From NCBI GenBank assembly GCA_903917955.1, contig CAIXCO010000094.1:1-7351 (forward strand): 7,351 nucleotides of DNA, given 5' to 3'. This document shows, piece after piece, positions 1 through 6,393 of this stretch (positions are counted from its first letter, which is position 1; each line of letters opens with the position of its first letter). The notes under the pieces were generated by a model. It did no database searches, was not told where the DNA came from, and was given only the letters and a program-made list of their open reading frames with translations. This DNA is from an uncultured Chlorobiaceae bacterium. Lineage in GTDB: Bacteria > Bacteroidota > Chlorobiia > Chlorobiales > Chlorobiaceae. Made by a program: the position numbers and the translations under genes.

Positions 1-324
1 GCATCAATTCTCTCCCGCGTTCTCGACAGGATGGCGGGGATCTACCTTGTTTCAGTTGTCAGCCGGATCGAATATCTCGACGAACAAAAACCGGAACTTT
101 TTTTGTCTTTCAGTGAGCCACTTCTGGTTACGCCCACAGAGTTTCCAGGCCCGGATGCTATGACCACATATCTGCAGAGTATGACGGAGCGGCATCTTGA
201 TGAGCTGAGGGAGAAGATCATCAACCGAACGCTTGATGACGCAAAAACCATCATCAAAGGAACCCTATCAATCAACAAACGCATTGAAGCGATCCGACAA
301 TTTCTGCATTTACCCAACAACTGA
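1..324 (+). CDS. PlsC-like lysophospholipid/glycerol acyltransferase, C-terminal part (5' end outside window)
   Basis: The reading frame is open from base 1 to the TGA at 322-324, so this is the last 107 or so residues of a longer protein; the ATG at 31 is probably internal. The visible part resembles the C-terminal half of the PlsC-like acyltransferase family that transfers an acyl chain to a lysolipid or related hydroxyl acceptor at the inner membrane. The cues are a hydrophobic strand (GIYLVSVVSRIEYL), then the pattern 'E.KPELFLSFSEPL', which matches the family's 'ERKPE.L.RFGEP' segment, then a charged amphipathic helix ending 'IIKGTLSINKRIEAIRQFL', which matches the family's '.LL.G..GV...YD..R.L' tail. 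The catalytic HX4D motif would lie upstream and cannot be checked. The normal Gly of the GEP motif is Ser here. In a green sulfur bacterium one possible identity is the carotenoid acyltransferase CruD, but nothing visible decides this. Family assignment is by recalled pattern only. Confidence 0.5.
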   Translation, partial: ASILSRVLDRMAGIYLVSVVSRIEYLDEQKPELFLSFSEPLLVTPTEFPGPDAMTTYLQSMTERHLDELREKIINRTLDDAKTIIKGTLSINKRIEAIRQFLHLPNN

Positions 325-560
325 TTTCGTCGCGCCCTCTTCGTCAATCACACTATCAGCTACTTATACATTTTGTCGTATTTCAATCATTCCTTCAATC
401 ATTTTTTATATTTTTCTTTCACTCCCTCACTCATACATTCATACAATCAAGTTATCGTACATTAGTTCATCTTTTCAATCTTTCAGTCTTACGATACATC
501 AATCAAACAATGATCAAGACTGGCCGATATGTTCATTAACAACCTCCCCTTTTCAGTGAC
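325..560 (+). other. G-depleted C/T-rich intergenic stretch, candidate Rho-utilisation (rut) region
   Basis: No credible gene lies here; the open frame over 233-559 is low-complexity (Ser/Ile/Phe-rich) and overlaps the acyltransferase end. Bases 379-450 contain no G at all and about 19 C in 72 bases, and 381-510 has only about five G. The element TCAATC recurs at 344, 383, 395, 475 and 499. No hairpin followed by a T-tract was found after the acyltransferase stop. A long, unstructured RNA with C well above G just downstream of a stop codon is the known signature of a Rho loading site, so Rho-dependent termination of the upstream gene is a reasonable inference, not an observation. Confidence 0.35.
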
Positions 561-561
561 A

Positions 562-592
562 TTTGTGGTATGGTGAAAAGAGTATAAATTTG
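562..592 (+). promoter_or_regulatory. Candidate promoter for ricT-metG, Bacteroidetes-like -33/-7 layout
   Basis: TTTG at 562-565 is followed after exactly 19 bp by TAAATTTG at 585-592. This fits the published Bacteroidetes consensus TTTG-N19 to 21-TAnnTTTG with no mismatch. Read as a sigma70-type promoter the site is poorer: TATAAA at 583-588 has only GTGACA (556-561, 21-bp spacer) or TTGTGG (563-568, 14-bp spacer) as a -35. Transcription would begin near 598-600 and give a purine-rich leader of about 60 nt before the ricT start. Whether this organism's main sigma factor uses this consensus is not shown by the sequence. Confidence 0.45.
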
Positions 593-626
593 TATACCTT
601 GAAGACGAAAAAGTAAAAAGAGAGAG

Positions 627-668
627 ATGGGTAGTTTTCTATATACCAAATTGACTGGTTATGAGTAA
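627..668 (+). CDS. Possible 13-codon leader ORF overlapping the ricT start
   Basis: ATG at 627 opens a short frame, MGSFLYTKLTGYE, that ends with TAA at 666-668, eight bases past the first base of the ricT ATG (661). A purine run (AAAAAGAGAGAG) ends directly before this ATG and is the only Shine-Dalgarno-like stretch in the leader, whereas the ricT ATG itself has none. This arrangement would allow translation of the leader to deliver ribosomes to ricT by coupling. So short a frame can easily arise by chance, and the purine run sits too close to its ATG for ideal spacing; treat as a hypothesis. Confidence 0.2.
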   Translation: MGSFLYTKLTGYE

Positions 669-1650
669 TGTTATATGTAGTTGTCTTTTAGGTGATAATA
701 CAAAGGTAAGGTTGCGGCTGTCACAGTTGCTGCACAGTGAGATGGAAGCAATTTACGGAGTTCTCCCTGATGATGTTTCCTCTGATATATGCGAGGTTGA
801 GTTGCAGGGGTGCCGGCGGGAGTTTTTTGTTAACAATACGGGAACTCCTTTCACTATCGGCATGCAGGTCATTATTGAGTCTGACGGTGGTTACGATTTT
901 GGCGTTGTCTATTCGACTGGTCAGATAGCCCGAAAAAAGATCCAGCTTAAAGGGCTCGACAAAAGTGGCCAGGAGTGGACTGCGGTATTGCGGGTTGCCG
1001 ACGAGAGTGATAATCTGGCTATTGTTGAGCTGAAAAAAAGGCAGACGGAGATACGGGAGGTTTGCCTGAACAAGATTAAAAAGCATGAACTCGATCTGAA
1101 GCTTGTTGATGTTGAGTTGCGCATGGATCAACAGAAGCTCTCGGTCTATTATACCTCATCACACCGGGTTGATTTCAGGACGCTTGTGCGCGACTTGGCA
1201 GGAGAGTTCAAGGCAAGAATTCAGATGGTGCAGATAACCACGCGGGAGGAGGCCAGAAGGGCCAATGCCTTCGGGCCATGTGGCTGCCTCCTCTGCTGTT
1301 CAAGCTGGATTCCGAAAATCCACGCCAATCCTTTTGCTGAAAAATCACAATATTCTGAAACGTCAGGCAATGAGAGCCATGCGTTCAATATCACCGGGTT
1401 GTGTAACCGTCCGAAATGCTGCCTCAGTTATTCGAAACATGAAAAGGGTTGCCGTACACAGCCGAATGCTCAGTCGAATGCTCAGTCACAGTTCCCCGCC
1501 ACAGGAAGCAGGGTCAATACTCCCGAGGGGGCGGCGGTTGTTGAAAGCGTTGATGTCCAGAAAAAACTTGTCTGGCTTCGTTATCTGAAGAGCGACCAGA
1601 CCCGCAGGATCCCTCTCAACAAGTTCAATGCACTGTTTGTAAAAAAATAA
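661..1650 (+). CDS. ricT: PSP1/YaaT-family protein RicT
   Basis: A 329-residue cytoplasmic protein of the PSP1 (YaaT/RicT) family. In Bacillus subtilis RicT acts with RicA and RicF in a complex carrying 4Fe-4S clusters that steers RNase Y-dependent mRNA maturation; in phyla outside Firmicutes the role is not established, so only the family is secure. The PSP1 core spans roughly residues 110-205, with 'HRVDFRTLVRDLA' and the 'RIQMVQI' strand before 'REEARR'. Two cysteine clusters follow: GPCGCLLCC (C207, C209, C212, C213) and GLCNRPKCC (C248, C253, C254), matching the family's CGRxLCC ... CGRxxCC pair; C209 and C264 look additional to that pattern. The tail (residues 278-329) is a small beta-type domain beginning near 'TGSRVNTPEG'. 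A stop codon at 652 in frame restricts the start to about 655-661, so ATG 661 is chosen although no Shine-Dalgarno sequence precedes it. metG begins 11 bp after the stop, pointing to one operon. Confidence 0.88.
   Translation: MSNVICSCLLGDNTKVRLRLSQLLHSEMEAIYGVLPDDVSSDICEVELQGCRREFFVNNTGTPFTIGMQVIIESDGGYDFGVVYSTGQIARKKIQLKGLDKSGQEWTAVLRVADESDNLAIVELKKRQTEIREVCLNKIKKHELDLKLVDVELRMDQQKLSVYYTSSHRVDFRTLVRDLAGEFKARIQMVQITTREEARRANAFGPCGCLLCCSSWIPKIHANPFAEKSQYSETSGNESHAFNITGLCNRPKCCLSYSKHEKGCRTQPNAQSNAQSQFPATGSRVNTPEGAAVVESVDVQKKLVWLRYLKSDQTRRIPLNKFNALFVKK
1463..1486 (+). repeat. Two tandem copies of a 12-bp unit inside ricT
   Basis: The unit CGAATGCTCAGT occurs twice back to back (1463-1474 and 1475-1486). 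It encodes NAQS-NAQS (residues 269-276) in the linker between the second cysteine cluster and the C-terminal small domain. It keeps frame and sits in a low-conservation linker, so it looks like a harmless slippage expansion. Confidence 0.8.
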
Positions 1651-1661
1651 CGCTCTACCCC

Positions 1662-3770
1662 ATGCATCAGTTTACAAAAACCCTTGTTACGACAGCACTC
1701 CCTTATGCCAATGGCCCGGTTCATCTTGGTCATCTGGCGGGGGTCTATCTTCCCGCAGATATTTATGTCCGCTATAAACGGCTCAAGGGTGAGGATATTA
1801 TTCATATTGGCGGCTCGGATGAACACGGCGTGCCTATTACCATTACAGCCGAGAAAGAGGGGATTTCGCCTCGTGATGTTGTTGACCGCTATCATCAGAT
1901 GAACATGGCAGCCTTCTCGAAGTGTGGAATCTCCTTTGACTATTACGGAAGAACAACCTCTGAGCTTCATCACAAGACGGCCCAGGAATTTTTTCTTGAT
2001 ATTGAAGAGAAGGGGATTTTTCAGAGAAAGAGCGAAAAGCTTTTTTTTGACAGCAGGGCCGACCGATTTCTTTCGGATCGCTATGTGACGGGAACCTGCC
2101 CGATCTGCAATAACGCTGAGGCCAACGGCGATCAGTGCGAACAGTGCGGCACCCATTTAAGCCCGCTGGAGCTGATTAACCCCAAGAGCAAACTTTCGGA
2201 TGCGACGCCGGAACTTCGCGAAACCATGCATTGGTATTTTCCGCTCGGGCGTTTCCAGCAGCAGCTTGAGAACTATGTAACGCAACATGAGGAGGAGTGG
2301 CGGCAGAATGTGGTCAACTATTCCCGTACCTGGCTGAATCAGGGGCTGAAAGATCGGGCAATAACCCGTGATCTTGGGTGGGGAATCCAGGTGCCGCTCG
2401 AGAGCCAGGAGGCTCTGGGCAAGGTGCTCTATGTCTGGTTTGATGCCGTGCTTGGCTATATCTCCTTTACGAGGGAGTGGGCCGCATCGCTTGGGCAGAG
2501 TGAGCGGTGGAAAGAGTACTGGCAGAACCCCGAGTGTCGCCTTGTCCAGTTTATCGGCAAGGATAATGTGGTTTTTCATACACTGATGCTTCCGGCAATT
2601 TTGATGGCATGGAATGAAGGTCGCCAAAGTGGACGCTACAATCTTGCCGACAATGTACCTGCTTCGGAGTTCATGAATTTTGAGGGAAGAAAGTTTTCGA
2701 AGTCGAGAAACTATGCCATCTACCTCGGTGAATTTCTTGAAAAGTTTCCGGCCGATACGCTGCGTTACAGTATTGCCATGAATTATCCTGAAAACAAGGA
2801 TACCGATTTCAGTTGGCTCGACTTTCAAAACCGAACCAACGGTGAACTGGCCGATACCCTCGGAAACTTTATCAAACGGTCGGTTGATTTTACCAACAGC
2901 CGCTTTGGTGGCGAGGTGCCTTGCGACTCTACGGCTGAAGAGTGGAATGGGTTGGGGATTAATTGGGCAGAGAGTCTTGAGCAGCTTGATTTGGCTTATG
3001 AAGGGTTCCATTTCAGGGAAGCGGCCTCTCTCGGTATGGATATTGCAAGGGCAGCAAACCGTTTTCTTACCCTGTCAGAGCCGTGGAAAGTGGTCAAGGT
3101 CGACCGCGAGGCTGCGGCAAGAACGATGGCTCTTTCGCTCAATCTATGTCATGCGCTCTCCTTTGCCCTGTTTCCGGTTATTCCTGAGACTTGCAACCGC
3201 ATCCATGCCATGCTCGGCTTTGAGGGCAGTATAGAAGATCTTGTTACACCAGGAAAATCCCTTGTTGCCGAACTTCTTTTGCCGGGATTGAAAACGGGGC
3301 ACAAAATCAGGGAGAAGTCGGAAATTCTTTTCACAAAAATCGAGGAGAGCGATATAGCACCGGAACTTGCAAAAATTGAGGGGTTGCTGGCTGATGCCGT
3401 GGAGCGTGAGGCGGGAGCTGAACAGCAAAAGATGGAGTTCAAGCCGGTGATCAGTTTTGACGATTTTTTAAAGGTTGATTTGAGGGTTGCACGCGTCATC
3501 TCTGCCGAAAAAGTTAATAAAGCGGCCAAACTCCTGAAACTTCAGTTGCAGGTTGGTTCTGTGACAAAGCAGGTGCTTGCCGGAATAGCCAAGCACTACA
3601 CTCCCGAAGAGATGGTAGGCAAAAATGTGCTCATTGTGGCCAATCTTGCCGATCGTACCATTCGTGATGAGGTGTCAGAGGGAATGATTCTTGCTGTAGA
3701 GGGTGCTGATGGGAAGCTTTTTGTTGTGGAGCCGCAAGGAAATGAAATAAATGGCAGATTGATACAATAA
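1662..3770 (+). CDS. metG: Methionyl-tRNA synthetase
   Basis: A 702-residue class I aminoacyl-tRNA synthetase that joins methionine to both initiator and elongator tRNA-Met in the cytoplasm. The catalytic signatures are intact: HLGH at residues 21-24 (HIGH motif) and KFSKS at 344-348 (KMSKS motif). A single zinc knuckle, C146-x2-C149-x9-C159-x2-C162, lies in the connective peptide inserted in the Rossmann fold. 'VQFIGKDNVVFHTLMLP' is the typical active-site strand and helix. The anticodon-binding helical domain covers roughly 390-550, and residues about 593-702 form the C-terminal EMAP-II/Trbp111-like tRNA-binding domain (DFLKVDLRVARV ... VLIVANL ... SEGMILA), which in the bacterial enzymes also supports dimerisation. 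Length is close to E. coli MetG (about 677). The ATG at 1662 is the only sensible start, though the 11-bp gap after ricT holds no Shine-Dalgarno sequence, so coupling to ricT translation is likely. The stop TAA is followed at once by TAG. The initiator tRNA gene lies 46 bp downstream. Confidence 0.97.
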   Translation: MHQFTKTLVTTALPYANGPVHLGHLAGVYLPADIYVRYKRLKGEDIIHIGGSDEHGVPITITAEKEGISPRDVVDRYHQMNMAAFSKCGISFDYYGRTTSELHHKTAQEFFLDIEEKGIFQRKSEKLFFDSRADRFLSDRYVTGTCPICNNAEANGDQCEQCGTHLSPLELINPKSKLSDATPELRETMHWYFPLGRFQQQLENYVTQHEEEWRQNVVNYSRTWLNQGLKDRAITRDLGWGIQVPLESQEALGKVLYVWFDAVLGYISFTREWAASLGQSERWKEYWQNPECRLVQFIGKDNVVFHTLMLPAILMAWNEGRQSGRYNLADNVPASEFMNFEGRKFSKSRNYAIYLGEFLEKFPADTLRYSIAMNYPENKDTDFSWLDFQNRTNGELADTLGNFIKRSVDFTNSRFGGEVPCDSTAEEWNGLGINWAESLEQLDLAYEGFHFREAASLGMDIARAANRFLTLSEPWKVVKVDREAAARTMALSLNLCHALSFALFPVIPETCNRIHAMLGFEGSIEDLVTPGKSLVAELLLPGLKTGHKIREKSEILFTKIEESDIAPELAKIEGLLADAVEREAGAEQQKMEFKPVISFDDFLKVDLRVARVISAEKVNKAAKLLKLQLQVGSVTKQVLAGIAKHYTPEEMVGKNVLIVANLADRTIRDEVSEGMILAVEGADGKLFVVEPQGNEINGRLIQ

Positions 3771-3773
3771 TAG

Positions 3774-3802
3774 TTTGCAAATCAATATTTATTGCTTACA
3801 TT
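3774..3802 (+). promoter_or_regulatory. Candidate promoter for the initiator tRNA gene
   Basis: In the metG-tRNA gap, TTGCAA (3775-3780) and TACATT (3797-3802) are separated by 16 bp, acceptable for a sigma70-type promoter. The same site also reads TTTG (3774-3777)-N19-TAcaTTga, a four-of-six match to the Bacteroidetes -7 element with the same 19-bp spacing as the ricT promoter candidate. Transcription would start near 3809, leaving a very short 5' leader before the tRNA at 3817. The tRNA could equally be transcribed from upstream through metG. Confidence 0.35.
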
Positions 3803-3816
3803 GATAGCACAAACAT

Positions 3817-3892
<76 letters not shown>

Positions 3893-3894
3893 GT

Positions 3895-3925
3895 AAAGCC
3901 GCCTCCTCAAAAAGGCGGCTTTTTT
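3895..3925 (+). terminator. Intrinsic terminator closing the ricT-metG-tRNA-fMet block
   Basis: AAAGCCGCC (3895-3903) and GGCGGCTTT (3914-3922) form a perfect 9-bp stem with a 10-nt loop, with six T at 3920-3925 followed by GTTTT. The hairpin starts only 2 nt after the tRNA CCA end. It would stop transcripts arriving from metG as well as those starting at the tRNA promoter. Confidence 0.9.
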
Positions 3926-3954
3926 GTTTTGAGTAATAAACTCCGCTTTCGTTC

Positions 3955-3959
3955 AGAGG
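3955..3959 (+). promoter_or_regulatory. Shine-Dalgarno site that sets the namZ start
   Basis: AGAGG lies 5 nt before ATG 3965 and 11 nt before ATG 3971. The spacing favours 3965. It also argues against the far upstream TTG at 3863, which falls inside the tRNA gene. Confidence 0.6.
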
Positions 3960-3964
3960 CACTG

Positions 3965-5236
3965 ATGACTATGAACCACTTCCGTTTCAAACAGCTCTTC
4001 CATTTCAGGAAAAAGGGGCTCTCAAGGCTCCTGACCCCTTTTTTTGCTGTCGCGCTCCTCTCTCTTGCCGCACTTCCGGTTTTGGCGGAACCCTTGCTCT
4101 GCGGGATTGACCGGCTTGAAGCTTCCAGATTCCGGGAACTCTCCGGCTTGAGGGTCGGCCTCATTACCAATGCGGCAAGCCTCAGCCAAAAAGGAGAGCC
4201 TGACTATCTCCTTATGCTACGCTACGGCGTCAAACTGAAGTTTCTCATGGCACCGGAGCATGGTTTTTCGGCGAATATCGAAGCTGGAAAAAAAGTTGGC
4301 AGCAGCATGGTTTCGGATACGCTGCCTGTTGTATCGCTCTACGGAGCTTCCAAAAAACCTGATATTCAACAGTTGCGCCAAATTGATCTGCTTGTTTTTG
4401 ATCTTCAGGATGTCGGCACCCGTTGCTATACCTATATTTCGACCATGAAGAGTGCCATGGAGGCCTGCGAAGAGGCTGCCATACCCTTCATGGTGCTTGA
4501 TCGTCCCAATCCGGTTATTCCTCTCCATCCCCAAGGGTTCATGCTGAAGCCGGGATATGCATCATTTGTCGGGGCCGTCGATATTCCCTTTGTTCATTCG
4601 ATGACGGTTGGCGAAATTGCCCTGCTTTTGCAGGAGCGCTGTTTCAGGAAGCTTGATCTCAGGGTGATTGCTATGCAGGGGTACGGGCGCTGGAAGTTTG
4701 GCGATGAGTACCAGGGGTTCAGCTTCAGGAGCCCGTCCCCGAACATCAGAAGTGTTGAGACAGCCATACTCTATCCTGCCACAGTCTTTCTTGAGGCGAC
4801 AACGGTCAGCGAAGGGCGGGGTACCGATTCCCCCTTTATGCAGTTCGGTGCCCCGTTCATCAGGAGCGGGGAACTGGCTGATGCTCTCTGCAAATACCAT
4901 TTAGCGGGAGTCTCGTTTACTCCCGTCGTTTTTCAGCCCAGCTCAGGAAAGTTCAGCAAGGAGCTTTGCCATGGCTTAAAGTTTTCGCTCTCCGACCGGA
5001 AAGCATTCAGCCCCTTTAGAACGGCAACGGCACTGCTGCTTGAGCTTCAGCGCCTCTATCCCACAGAGATTGGCCTCGACAAAAGAGGGGATTTTTTTGA
5101 CCAGCTTACAGGAACCCCTCTTTTTCGGGAGATGATTAAAAAACAGTTGCCTCTTGAAACCATCATTGAGGAGAGCCGCAGGCAGGTGGAGCAGTTCAAC
5201 CGGAGCACTCCGTCGCGTTATCTTCTCTATCCATGA
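3965..5236 (+). CDS. namZ: Secreted DUF1343 / NamZ-type exo-beta-N-acetylmuramidase
   Basis: From ATG 3965 the protein has 423 residues. A Sec signal peptide is clear: basic N region (residues 4-21), hydrophobic core (about 22-40) and an A-x-A-like cut after VLA (A41|E42), so the enzyme acts in the periplasm or beyond. The rest is the DUF1343 family (GH171), whose B. subtilis founder NamZ (YbbC) releases terminal N-acetylmuramic acid from peptidoglycan fragments. Family motifs appear in order: GLRVGLITN (61-69), APEHGF (96-101, with the conserved Glu98 that is the likely acid/base residue), PVVSLYG (121-127), FDLQDVGTR (145-153), LDRPNP (178-183), SFVG (200-203), SPSPN (256-260) and SEGRGTDSPF (282-291). 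All look intact and the length is typical. No clear promoter was found in the 35 bp between the preceding terminator and the start. The stop lies 8 bp from the end of the convergent cfa gene. NamZ function is by family; substrate is not shown here. Confidence 0.85.
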   Translation: MTMNHFRFKQLFHFRKKGLSRLLTPFFAVALLSLAALPVLAEPLLCGIDRLEASRFRELSGLRVGLITNAASLSQKGEPDYLLMLRYGVKLKFLMAPEHGFSANIEAGKKVGSSMVSDTLPVVSLYGASKKPDIQQLRQIDLLVFDLQDVGTRCYTYISTMKSAMEACEEAAIPFMVLDRPNPVIPLHPQGFMLKPGYASFVGAVDIPFVHSMTVGEIALLLQERCFRKLDLRVIAMQGYGRWKFGDEYQGFSFRSPSPNIRSVETAILYPATVFLEATTVSEGRGTDSPFMQFGAPFIRSGELADALCKYHLAGVSFTPVVFQPSSGKFSKELCHGLKFSLSDRKAFSPFRTATALLLELQRLYPTEIGLDKRGDFFDQLTGTPLFREMIKKQLPLETIIEESRRQVEQFNRSTPSRYLLYP

Positions 5237-5244
5237 GGAAACCG

Positions 5245-6363
5245 TTACCGGGGAATGCTGGTTCTGCCTGGCAGACCGTTTTTTGAGAGCAGCACTTGCC
5301 AGAGCTGAATAGAGCGAGCACGGAAAGAACCGGAGAAACTCAAAAGGTAGTAGCACCACATACGGTAAAATTTTTCGCCGTATCGTGATTGTAGCTTGGG
5401 CCACTGTTTTTCGAAGTTTTCATGCCATGCCTTGAGCGTCAAAGAGTAGTCGTGGGTAAAAACATGCCAATCTTCGAGTGTGAAGAGCCCTTCGTAGTTT
5501 TTAGTGATCTGGCTGGCAGCGGGAAGCATGGAGTTCGGAAAGATGTACTTGCAGCTCCAGGGGTCGCCATTGGTGCTGGGTTGGTTGATGCCGATGGTGT
5601 GCAGCAAGGTCAATCCTTCCGGTTTCAGGCAGTTGCTGACCGTTTTGAAATAGTTGCGATAATTTTTATGTCCGACATGCTCGAACATGCCTATCGAATA
5701 GATCCTGTCGAAAGAGCCCTGCATGTTGCGATAATCGGTCACGTCGATGGTAACCGGCAGGTCTGCGCATTGTTCCCGTGCTATTTTGGCCTGTTCGGTA
5801 GAAACAGTTATTGCTGTAACCGAAACTCCATAGTTTTCGGCGGCGAAGCGGGCAGCTCCACCCCAACCGCAGCCGATATCGAGTACCCTCATTCCGGGCT
5901 GAAGCTGGAGTTTGTCGAAGACCAGACGGAGTTTTTTCTCCTGCGCCTCATCAAGGCTGTCGGTCTCTTTCCAGTAGCCGCAACTGTAGATCATACGTTT
6001 ATCAAGCATGGCCTCAAAGAGGTCGTTGCCGGTATTGTAATGATGCTCCCCAACAGTAAATGCCCGTGAAGGATGTTGCAGGTTGACGGCTTTGCCAATC
6101 CATTTTTCGATGAGGTTTATCGGGGTAACTATTTTTTCATCAGCTTTTGAACTGAGCAGCCGGAAAAAGAACTCTTCCAAGTCATCGCACTCCCAGTATC
6201 CATCCATATAGGTCTCTCCAAGGCCAAGGTTTCCTTCGGTGATGGTACGACGGAAAACGAGTGGTTGATGGATTTGAATGTCCCACCGACGACTGCCATT
6301 AATGCTGATATCTGCCGGCTCGAAGAGGCGCTCTAACTGTTTTTTGCAGTAGTTGTTCAACAT
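5245..6363 (-). CDS. cfa: Cyclopropane-fatty-acyl-phospholipid synthase, downstream tandem copy
   Basis: A 372-residue SAM-dependent enzyme that adds a methylene bridge across the cis double bond of phospholipid acyl chains at the inner membrane surface. The N-terminal lipid-associated domain (about 1-105) includes INGS (21-24) and LGLGETYMDGYW (46-57). The methyltransferase domain holds the SAM loop VLDIGCGWGG (160-169), DYRN (210-213) and MFEHVGHKNY (226-235). All five bicarbonate ligands known from E. coli Cfa (C139, E239, H266, I268, Y317) are found 11 residues earlier, as C128, E228, H255, I257 and Y306, which is strong evidence for an active synthase. The residue matching E. coli Cys354, a non-essential cysteine, is Phe343. 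ATG 6361-6363 is preceded only by a weak GGA. It lies 30 bp behind a paralogue on the same strand with no terminator between, so the two are probably one operon. Its 3' end faces namZ across 8 bp. Confidence 0.95.
   Translation of the reverse strand: MLNNYCKKQLERLFEPADISINGSRRWDIQIHQPLVFRRTITEGNLGLGETYMDGYWECDDLEEFFFRLLSSKADEKIVTPINLIEKWIGKAVNLQHPSRAFTVGEHHYNTGNDLFEAMLDKRMIYSCGYWKETDSLDEAQEKKLRLVFDKLQLQPGMRVLDIGCGWGGAARFAAENYGVSVTAITVSTEQAKIAREQCADLPVTIDVTDYRNMQGSFDRIYSIGMFEHVGHKNYRNYFKTVSNCLKPEGLTLLHTIGINQPSTNGDPWSCKYIFPNSMLPAASQITKNYEGLFTLEDWHVFTHDYSLTLKAWHENFEKQWPKLQSRYGEKFYRMWCYYLLSFSGSFRARSIQLWQVLLSKNGLPGRTSIPR
5260..5284 (+). terminator. Candidate intrinsic terminator for namZ, inside the 3' end of the opposing cfa gene
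   Basis: GGT (5260-5262), a bulged T, CTGC (5264-5267), loop CTG, GCAG (5271-5274) and ACC (5275-5277) form a 7-bp hairpin with one bulge. It is followed by G and six T at 5279-5284. The position 24 bp after the namZ stop suits a terminator. It lies wholly within coding sequence of the minus-strand cfa gene. The stem is short, so strength is uncertain. Confidence 0.45.
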
Positions 6364-6393
6364 GTTCCGAGAGTCAGTGTTGTTGGATAAAAG

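Noticed and set aside
344..505. TCAATC repeats as a CRISPR or iteron array
   Set aside because: Unit is only six bases, spacing is irregular (39, 12, 80, 24), and there are no conserved flanks; a by-product of the skewed composition is more likely.
233..559. Open frame of 108 codons across the first intergenic region
   Set aside because: Overlaps the acyltransferase end, has a low-complexity Ser/Ile/Phe/His composition produced by the G-free DNA, and shows no domain pattern.
2691..2705. KFSKS in place of KMSKS in MetG as a defect
   Set aside because: Phe at the second position is a common natural form of this motif in methionyl-tRNA synthetases.
2157..3011. Minus-strand open frame of 284 codons inside metG
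   Set aside because: Antisense shadow of a complete, motif-verified metG; no recognisable domain.
5203..5214. CGGAG-CA-CTCCG hairpin as a terminator for the minus-strand cfa operon
   Set aside because: Two-base loop and no T-tract on the minus strand after it.
5422..6069. Plus-strand open frame of 215 codons
   Set aside because: Fully antisense to the well-supported cfa gene; its composition follows from the complementary codons.
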